Assembly: GCA_023142175.1 (NCBI GenBank)
Contig: JAGLJX010000328.1
Span: 1 to 6,855, forward strand
From: Emcibacter sp.
Lineage (GTDB): Bacteria; Pseudomonadota; Alphaproteobacteria; Sphingomonadales; Emcibacteraceae
DNA length: 6,855 bases
Direction: 5' to 3'
Position numbers and translations under genes: made by a program. This document shows positions 1 to 6,855 of the stretch, in pieces (position 1 is the stretch's first letter; every line of letters begins with the position of its first letter). The notes under the pieces are model-generated. The model did no database searches. It worked only from the letters and a program-made list of their open reading frames with translations, and was not told the DNA's origin.

Positions 1-1
1 T

Positions 2-718
2 GCGGGCAACTGGAAAATGAATGGTCAATTGGCGAGCGTTTCTGAAATCGAAAAATTGAACGCCTTAGTTACAGAAGGCGGCGGGGCTTGTGATGTTTTA
101 ATCTGTCCCCCGGCGACTCTCATATTCAGCCTATCCGGAAAAGGAATCGATATAGGTGCTCAGGATTGTCATATTAATGTAAGCGGCGCCCATACGGGTG
201 ATATTTCCGCAGCCATGCTAAAAGACCTTGGGTGCCATTATATTATTGTCGGCCATTCTGAACGTCGCGCCGATCATGGTGAAACTAATGATACCGTCAA
301 AGCCAAGGCAGATGCCGTGCAGGAACAGGGTCTGACGGCTATTATCTGTGTCGGGGAAACCAATGCGGAACGGGAAAATGGTGACACACTGGATGTTGTT
401 ACTTCTCAGGTTACCGGCTCTATCCCTGAATCTGCCACTGCAGAAAATACCGTAATAGCTTATGAGCCTGTATGGGCAATTGGAACAGGTAAAGTGCCCA
501 CAACAGATGATGTGGCGCAAGTCCACGCCGTTATTCGAAATTTGCTCATAGAAAGATTTGGGGATGCGGGGGCGATGGTTCGCATACAGTATGGCGGTTC
601 CGTGAAGGCTTCAAACGCTGGCGAATTAATGTCAGTTCCCAATGTGAATGGTGCTTTGGTAGGGGGCGCGAGCCTGAAAGCTGAAGATTTTTATGGCATC
701 ATTAAAACCTATCAGTAG
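2..718 (+). CDS. tpiA: Triosephosphate isomerase, 5' end cut by the window edge
   Basis: Cytosolic glycolytic/gluconeogenic enzyme that interconverts dihydroxyacetone phosphate and glyceraldehyde 3-phosphate. The reading frame is open to the left edge and encodes AGNWKMNG at its start. The ATG at 17 is therefore the internal Met of the NWKMNG motif and not the start; judging by the family, only about 5-8 N-terminal residues are missing. All catalytic residues are visible: Lys (codon 14-16), the electrophilic His of VGHSERR (codon 254-256) and the base Glu of [12 protein letters not shown] (codon 464-466), the last followed by the flexible loop 6. The phosphate-gripping segments QYGGSV and GALVGGASL lie near the C-terminus. 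About 238 codons are visible, consistent with a family length near 250. The gene stops with TAG, and a putative promoter for secG begins on that stop codon. The upstream control region is outside the window. Confidence 0.97.
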   Translation, partial: AGNWKMNGQLASVSEIEKLNALVTEGGGACDVLICPPATLIFSLSGKGIDIGAQDCHINVSGAHTGDISAAMLKDLGCHYIIVGHSERRADHGETNDTVKAKADAVQEQGLTAIICVGETNAERENGDTLDVVTSQVTGSIPESATAENTVIAYEPVWAIGTGKVPTTDDVAQVHAVIRNLLIERFGDAGAMVRIQYGGSVKASNAGELMSVPNVNGALVGGASLKAEDFYGIIKTYQ

Positions 719-746
719 TTGACAAGTCATTTTGCACTAGCCATAT
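718..746 (+). promoter_or_regulatory. Putative housekeeping sigma promoter for secG-pyrG-eno
   Basis: A perfect TTGACA (719-724) starts directly after the tpiA stop codon. Read against the alphaproteobacterial form CTTGAC-N17-CTATAT, GTTGAC (718-723) and CCATAT (741-746) each match 5 of 6 positions at exactly 17 bp spacing. The expected transcript would start near 753 and give a leader of about 60 nt before secG. The downstream genes could then be expressed apart from tpiA. The gap of 93 bp shows no terminator-like hairpin with a T-run after tpiA, so read-through from tpiA is also possible. Inferred from sequence only. Confidence 0.5.
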
Positions 747-811
747 GAAACAGATTAGAGTAAAAGCCAATCTGGTCATTTATTTATGTATATAAAAAAA
801 GAGTTTTAGAT

Positions 812-1126
812 ATGCAAGAGGTTGTTCTTGTTATTCATTTGATTTTGACAATAAGCCTAGTGATACTGGTGCTTCTGCAGCGGTCTGCGGGGGGCGCATT
901 GGGTATTGGCGGGGGACAGGGCGGCATGATGGCTGGTCGGGGTTCTGCTAATATACTCACTCGGATTACCACGTTTCTCGCGGTTGGTTTTTTTGTAACT
1001 AGTCTAGGCCTGGCCGTTATTGCAAAACAACAGACCGCCGATAGTTCCGTATTCGATGTGGAAGAAACGGTTATAGAACAAAAAGAACCGGAAGATAAAC
1101 CAGAACCTATCATTCCGGATTTTTAA
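812..1126 (+). CDS. secG: Preprotein translocase subunit SecG
   Basis: Small inner-membrane subunit of the SecYEG channel, which stimulates SecA-driven export. The protein has 104 residues. There are two hydrophobic segments, about residues 4-22 and 52-71, separated by a Gly-rich cytoplasmic loop (LLQRSAGGALGIGGGQGG, about 21-38) and GRGSANILTRIT (42-53). The LLQ(R/K)..GG and ..LTRIT patterns are family hallmarks. The C-terminal 30 or so residues are acidic and Pro-rich (ending KPEPIIPDF), a variable tail common in alphaproteobacterial SecG. The ATG at 812 is preceded by a weak purine-rich site (AGAG, about 8 nt upstream). The position between tpiA and pyrG is the usual one in this class. The start fits because the first TM segment begins at residue 4. 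Confidence 0.95.
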   Translation: MQEVVLVIHLILTISLVILVLLQRSAGGALGIGGGQGGMMAGRGSANILTRITTFLAVGFFVTSLGLAVIAKQQTADSSVFDVEETVIEQKEPEDKPEPIIPDF

Positions 1127-1197
1127 TAAGTAACATAAAGTTTGACCTGTATATTTGATATATGGGTTTTAATATTTGTCGGGATGATGATCTGCCC

Positions 1198-4132
<2,935 letters not shown>

Positions 4133-4135
<3 letters not shown>

Positions 4136-4148
4136 AGTCTTGACTCTA
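4133..4148. repeat. Perfect inverted repeat on the eno stop codon carrying two GANTC sites
   Basis: TAGAGTC-TT-GACTCTA is a perfect 16-bp palindrome whose first three bases are the eno stop codon. It contains GAGTC (4135-4139) and GACTC (4142-4146), both GANTC motifs of the CcrM methyltransferase type. It is followed by A-runs and not T-runs on either reading, so it is not a good intrinsic terminator. A protein-binding or methylation-sensitive site is more likely than an RNA hairpin, since a 2-nt loop cannot form without opening the stem. A CTTGAC hexamer (4139-4144) is embedded in it, but there is no acceptable -10 element 17 bp downstream. Confidence 0.55.
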
Positions 4149-4152
4149 AACG

Positions 4153-4197
4153 AAAAAATGAAAAAAATGCTTGACCCGGCGAATCAGATGTGATTCT
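4153..4197 (+). promoter_or_regulatory. Putative ftsB promoter with A-tract upstream element
   Basis: Two A-runs (4153-4158 and 4161-4167), about one helical turn apart, lie directly upstream of CTTGAC (4170-4175) / TTGACC (4171-4176), like an UP element next to a -35. The best -10 candidate is GATTCT (4192-4197), 15-16 bp downstream and preceded by TGT in a loosely extended -10 arrangement. It is a weak match to TATAAT and CTATAT, as expected of an activator-dependent promoter. The -10 candidate itself overlaps a GANTC site. The predicted transcript start is near 4203-4206, almost on the ftsB ATG. The -35 is convincing; the -10 is inferred. Confidence 0.5.
4181..4196. promoter_or_regulatory. 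GANTC-pair palindrome inside the ftsB promoter
   Basis: GAATCA-GATG-TGATTC is a perfect inverted repeat with a 4-nt centre. Its arms are the GANTC sites GAATC (4181-4185) and GATTC (4192-4196), 11 bp apart, so they lie on the same face of the helix. It fills the region from the -35/-10 spacer into the likely -10. In Caulobacter, CcrM methylates GANTC and GcrA recruits RNA polymerase at promoters carrying methylated GANTC; this layout fits that type of control. It could alternatively be an operator for an unrelated dimeric regulator. Function is inferred. Confidence 0.5.
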
Positions 4198-4205
4198 CTG
4201 AGGGC

Positions 4206-4511
4206 ATGACATACGTATTGAACATTCAAAATCGCTTTCGGAAAATGGCCATCCCTATGGCCTGTTCATTGCTTATTGGCTATTTTTTCATTTTTGGTAT
4301 GCGTAGTATGCAGACTAAAATTAGCCTAAACAACGAAATTTCAGTTTTAGAACAAGAGTATAGCCTTATTCATGAGCGACGGTTGGGCATCGAAAGTCAC
4401 GTGGAGCTTCTTCAGCCGGGCCATGTCAATCCTGATTTTCTGGATGAAAAATCCCGCGAAATACTGGGGTTGATACATAAAGACGAAATTGTCATTCGCC
4501 ACAAAAACTAA
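4206..4511 (+). CDS. ftsB: Cell division protein FtsB (DivIC/FtsB septum formation initiator family)
   Basis: Bitopic inner-membrane divisome protein; in the family it pairs with FtsL through a coiled coil and bridges to FtsQ, FtsW and FtsI to activate septal peptidoglycan synthesis. The 101-residue product has a short basic cytoplasmic N-terminus (RFRK, 10-13), one TM segment (about 14-32, MAIPMACSLLIGYFFIFGM), a periplasmic helical stretch rich in Leu/Ile/Glu (about 34-66) that could form a coiled coil, and the conserved C-terminal block VELLQPGHVNPDFLDEKSRE (66-85) followed by ILGLIHKDEIVI. The Pro-Asp-x-Leu-Asp-Glu pattern and the place after eno support the call; Pseudomonas has pyrG-kdsA-eno-ftsB. 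A GAGGG at 4200-4204 is only 1 nt from the ATG, too near for a normal ribosome site. An in-frame TGA at 4191 excludes an earlier start. Alternatives are TTG 4218 or ATG 4245, though the latter would remove the basic flank of the TM. Confidence 0.88.
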   Translation: MTYVLNIQNRFRKMAIPMACSLLIGYFFIFGMRSMQTKISLNNEISVLEQEYSLIHERRLGIESHVELLQPGHVNPDFLDEKSREILGLIHKDEIVIRHKN

Positions 4512-4534
4512 TATTCTTTTCAAATATATTAATT

Positions 4535-4548
4535 TTCAACGGGTTGAA
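4535..4548. repeat. Short perfect inverted repeat after ftsB
   Basis: TTCAAC-GG-GTTGAA is a 14-bp palindrome 24 bp after the ftsB stop. The following bases (TATATCTATT) are A+T-rich but not a T-run, and the stem is only 5-6 bp, so as an intrinsic terminator it is poor. It could be a weak terminator or a protein-binding site. It sits at the start of the 173-bp ftsB-pdhA gap, which otherwise holds no gene. Confidence 0.35.
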
Positions 4549-4555
4549 TATATCT

Positions 4556-4580
4556 ATTAACTAGTTTTAAGTTAATTTAA
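4556..4580. promoter_or_regulatory. Phased TTAA motifs and A+T inverted repeat upstream of pdhA
   Basis: TTAA occurs at 4557, 4567 and 4577, exactly 10 bp apart, with a fourth at 4572. Overlapping this is the inverted repeat ATTAACT (4556-4562) / AGTTAAT (4570-4576) with a 7-nt centre. TTAA pairs recall the CtrA box (TTAA-N7-TTAA), but the spacing here is N6, so the match is imperfect. The region is very A+T-rich, which makes TTAA common by chance. It may be a regulator site, a curved upstream element or nothing specific. Confidence 0.25.
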
Positions 4581-4587
4581 AATATTG

Positions 4588-4616
4588 CTTGTATTTCAAT
4601 GACTTTTAATCATTAT
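4588..4616 (+). promoter_or_regulatory. Weak candidate promoter for pdhA-pdhB
   Basis: CTTGTA (4588-4593), N17, CATTAT (4611-4616) is the best fit I find to CTTGAC-N17-CTATAT in the ftsB-pdhA gap, matching 5 of 6 and 4 of 6 positions. A small inverted repeat, AATGA (4598-4602) / TCATT (4610-4614), overlaps the spacer and -10. The implied leader before pdhA is about 60 nt. In A+T-rich DNA such matches arise easily, and TATAAA at 4630-4635 is a competing -10 without a good -35. Confidence 0.25.
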
Positions 4617-4684
4617 CTACGAAGAATTTATAAATGTATTTGAATAATGTTTGTTTTTTAATTTAGCAGGATAGGCTGATTAAG

Positions 4685-5734
4685 ATGGTAAAAAAAACGA
4701 CCAACAGAAAAGTGACTAAAAGCGGCAAACCCGCAGCACGTCGCAAACCCCTTAAAGCACAAGAATTAATAGCAACGCCAGAAGAACTGACAGATTTCTA
4801 TCGTCAGATGCTTCTGATGCGCCGTTTTGAGGAAAAAGCCGGGCAAATGTATGGTATGGGCCTGATTGGTGGTTTCTGCCATCTTTATATCGGGCAGGAG
4901 GCGGTTGTTACCGGAATTCAGTCCGCTCTGAAGGATGGCGATACTATTCTGACCAGCTACCGTGATCATGCGCATATGCTGGCCTGTCAGATTGATCCAA
5001 AAGAAATCATGGCTGAGCTTACCGGACGTGCCACGGGCATTTCAAAAGGTAAAGGCGGTTCCATGCATATGTTCAGCGTGGAACACGGGTTTTACGGTGG
5101 GCATGGTATTGTTGCGGCTCAGGTTCCCATCGGGGCCGGACTTGGCTTTGCCCATAAATATAAGGGTACGGATAATGTCTCTGTGGTTTATTTTGGTGAT
5201 GGGGCGTCTAATCAGGGGCAGGTTTACGAAAGTTTCAATATGGCGGAACTTTGGAGCCTTCCGGTTATCTTTGTCATAGAGAATAATCAGTATGCCATGG
5301 GAACCTCTATTAAAAGAGCATCATCAGAGGTCGAACTTCATAAGCGCGGGGAAAGTTTCCGCATTTTTGGCGAAGCAGTGGACGGAATGGATGTTCTGGC
5401 GGTAAAAGAAGCCGCTGAACGCGCCGTTAAATGGTGTCGTGAGGGCAACGGGCCAATATTGCTGGAAATGAATACCTATCGTTATCGGGGCCATTCCATG
5501 TCCGATCCTGCGAAATACCGATCCAAGGAAGAAGTACAGAAAATGCGGGCCGAACATGATCCCATTGATCAGGTCAAGCAGCGACTTCTGGATGGTAAAA
5601 TCATGGATGAGGATGCCATGAAGGTAATAGACAAGGAATTAAAGGCCATCGTTGCAGATGCCGCTAAATTCGCACAGGAAAGTCCGGAACCGGACGCTTC
5701 TGAACTTTACACCGATGTTTTAGTTGCAGAATAA
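4685..5734 (+). CDS. pdhA: Pyruvate dehydrogenase E1 component, alpha subunit
   Basis: With PdhB it forms the thiamine-diphosphate-dependent E1, which decarboxylates pyruvate and passes the acetyl group to lipoate, feeding acetyl-CoA to the TCA cycle. The product has 349 residues. The first 24 residues are a basic, probably flexible extension (10 Lys/Arg). The catalytic fold begins near residue 32 (TPEELTDFYRQMLLMRRFEE). The IGGFCHLYIGQEAV segment (61-74) is typical. The ThDP motif runs from GDG (171-173, then ASNQ) to ENN (199-201). The loop YRYRGHSMSDP (265-275) is closely like the human E1 alpha region that holds regulatory phosphoserines, though no kinase is implied here. These features mark the two-subunit E1 type and not the fused AceE type. 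The ribosome site is weak (AGG at 4673-4675, 9 nt from the ATG). pdhB follows after 12 bp. Branched-chain or acetoin E1 alpha is less likely given the partner and location. Confidence 0.96.
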   Translation: MVKKTTNRKVTKSGKPAARRKPLKAQELIATPEELTDFYRQMLLMRRFEEKAGQMYGMGLIGGFCHLYIGQEAVVTGIQSALKDGDTILTSYRDHAHMLACQIDPKEIMAELTGRATGISKGKGGSMHMFSVEHGFYGGHGIVAAQVPIGAGLGFAHKYKGTDNVSVVYFGDGASNQGQVYESFNMAELWSLPVIFVIENNQYAMGTSIKRASSEVELHKRGESFRIFGEAVDGMDVLAVKEAAERAVKWCREGNGPILLEMNTYRYRGHSMSDPAKYRSKEEVQKMRAEHDPIDQVKQRLLDGKIMDEDAMKVIDKELKAIVADAAKFAQESPEPDASELYTDVLVAE

Positions 5735-5746
5735 GGAATAAATATA

Positions 5747-6855
5747 ATGACCATAGAAATTCTGTTACCTGCCATGTCACCAACTATGACCGAAGGAACC
5801 GTTGCCAAATGGACTGTTGCTGAAGGCGATAAAATCACCGCCGGCGATATATTGGCCGAAATTGAAACTGACAAAGCCACAATGGAGCTTGAAACTGACG
5901 AAGAAGGCGTGATCGGCAAGATCATTGTCCCCGGCGGCAGCGAAGGCATCGCAGTGGGAACTGTCATTGGGGTTATTCTGGAAGACGGCGAAGATATCTC
6001 AAGCATCGGTGAGGTAAGCGCCCCAGTTGCCGCCGCCGCCGAAGTCGTTGTAGAAGATGCTGCTGCGCCAGAAACACAATCAGTTATTGAAGCTGACTTG
6101 CCGGAAGGTACGACATACACCTCAACCACTGTACGTGAAGCTCTACGCGATGCCATGGCGGAAGAAATGCGTCTTGATGATGCGGTCTTCATTATGGGCG
6201 AAGAGGTCGCCGAATATCAGGGCGCCTATAAAGTTACGCAAGGCTTGCACGCAGAATTTGGCGACAGGCGCGTCATTGATACGCCGATCACCGAACATGG
6301 CTTTGCCGGACTTGGTGTCGGGGCCGCTATGGCAGGGCTGAAACCGGTTGTGGAATTCATGACCTTTAACTTCGCCATGCAGGCCATTGACCATATTATC
6401 AACTCCGCCGCCAAGACAAATTATATGTCCGGTGGTCAGATAAGATGCCCGATGGTATTTCGTGGGCCAAATGGGGCTGCAAGTCGGGTCGGTGCACAGC
6501 ATAGTCAGAACTACGCCTCATGGTATGCCCATGTGCCTGGGCTGATTGTTGTGTCACCCTATAGTGCGGCAGATGCCAAGGGCCTGTTGAAATCAGCCAT
6601 TAAAAATCCAAATCCGGTGATCTTTCTGGAAAATGAAATGATTTACGGCCAAAGCTTTGATGTGCCGGATATTGAAGATTACACAGTTCCCCTCGGCAAA
6701 GCCAAAGTGGTGCGTTCCGGTTCTGATGTAACACTTGTTTCATACTCCATCGGAGTAAAATTCGCCCTTGAAGCCGCAGAAAAACTAGCGGCAGAGGGTA
6801 TTGATGCTGAAGTCATAGACCTTCGCACCCTGCGCCCGCTTGATATGGAAACCGT
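5747..6855 (+). CDS. pdhB: Pyruvate dehydrogenase E1 component, beta subunit with N-terminal lipoyl domain, 3' end cut by the window edge
   Basis: Beta half of the E1 heterotetramer; it shares the ThDP site with PdhA. The frame is open to the right edge and 369 residues are visible; the C-terminal part of the transketolase C-terminal domain is missing. Residues 1-80 or so form a biotinyl/lipoyl domain ([18 protein letters not shown] at the start), with the lipoylation site Lys43 in [10 protein letters not shown]. An Ala/Glu/Val-rich linker (about 90-120) follows. The E1 beta domain begins near [15 protein letters not shown] (127-141), with [14 protein letters not shown] (151-164), [19 protein letters not shown] (177-195), [21 protein letters not shown] (203-223), FRGPNGA (238-244) and AQHSQ (250-254). 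The C-terminal domain begins around 315 ([20 protein letters not shown]). A good ribosome site, AAGGA (5733-5737), overlaps the pdhA stop and lies 9 nt before the ATG. The fused lipoyl domain separates this protein from branched-chain E1 beta and is a known alphaproteobacterial arrangement. pdhC (E2) probably follows outside the window. Confidence 0.96.
   Translation, partial: MTIEILLPAMSPTMTEGTVAKWTVAEGDKITAGDILAEIETDKATMELETDEEGVIGKIIVPGGSEGIAVGTVIGVILEDGEDISSIGEVSAPVAAAAEVVVEDAAAPETQSVIEADLPEGTTYTSTTVREALRDAMAEEMRLDDAVFIMGEEVAEYQGAYKVTQGLHAEFGDRRVIDTPITEHGFAGLGVGAAMAGLKPVVEFMTFNFAMQAIDHIINSAAKTNYMSGGQIRCPMVFRGPNGAASRVGAQHSQNYASWYAHVPGLIVVSPYSAADAKGLLKSAIKNPNPVIFLENEMIYGQSFDVPDIEDYTVPLGKAKVVRSGSDVTLVSYSIGVKFALEAAEKLAAEGIDAEVIDLRTLRPLDMET

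Noticed and set aside
1141..1175. Promoter in the secG-pyrG gap (TTGACC 1142-1147)
   Set aside because: No -10 element is present at 16-18 bp; TATATG is about 11 bp away and TAATAT about 22 bp away.
1162..1197. Longer pyrG start at ATG 1162
   Set aside because: It adds 12 residues absent from the family, has no ribosome site, and the 1198 start gives the canonical N-terminus and 545-residue length.
4512..4684. Small gene or RNA gene in the ftsB-pdhA gap
   Set aside because: No convincing open frame with a ribosome site, no tRNA-like or strongly folded G+C segment; it looks like an A+T-rich regulatory gap.
5707..6192. 161-codon antisense frame over the pdhA/pdhB junction
   Set aside because: Its Ser/Thr/Ala/Pro-rich composition is the mirror of the lipoyl domain and linker codons; no ribosome site or independent support.

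Overview
The window is a stretch of conserved alphaproteobacterial housekeeping genes, all on the + strand: tpiA (5' end missing) - secG - pyrG - eno - ftsB - pdhA - pdhB (3' end missing). Three things point to Alphaproteobacteria: the gene order, the lipoyl domain fused to the N-terminus of the pyruvate dehydrogenase E1 beta subunit, and GANTC (CcrM-type methylation) sites concentrated in one promoter region. Base composition is moderate, lower than in many members of the class, and the gap before pdhA is strongly A+T-rich. I cannot name a genus from this sequence.

Layout. Positions 2-718 hold nearly all of triosephosphate isomerase. A well-formed promoter begins on its stop codon and leads into secG (812-1126), pyrG (1198-2835) and eno (2861-4135). 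pyrG and eno are only 25 bp apart, and the kdsA gene often found between them in Proteobacteria is absent. The 70-bp eno-ftsB gap is the most information-dense non-coding part. It holds two perfect inverted repeats, four GANTC sites within 62 bp, phased A-tracts and a TTGACC -35 element, all just ahead of the small divisome gene ftsB (4206-4511). A 173-bp A+T-rich gap with TTAA motifs at 10-bp spacing precedes pdhA (4685-5734). pdhB (5747 to the window end) follows 12 bp after pdhA, with a good ribosome binding site on the pdhA stop codon.

How the genes fit together. TpiA and Eno are glycolytic/gluconeogenic enzymes. PdhA and PdhB form the E1 component that turns pyruvate into acetyl groups on lipoate. 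PyrG makes CTP for nucleic acids and phospholipids, SecG supports protein export, and FtsB is a structural link of the divisome. The block therefore joins central carbon flux with envelope growth and division. The pyrG-(kdsA)-eno-ftsB core also occurs in gammaproteobacteria such as Pseudomonas, which supports the ftsB call.

I found no mobile element, CRISPR array, RNA gene or unknown gene system. The coding content is ordinary. The main item worth a second look is the GANTC-dense ftsB promoter, a candidate for cell-cycle control by DNA methylation.
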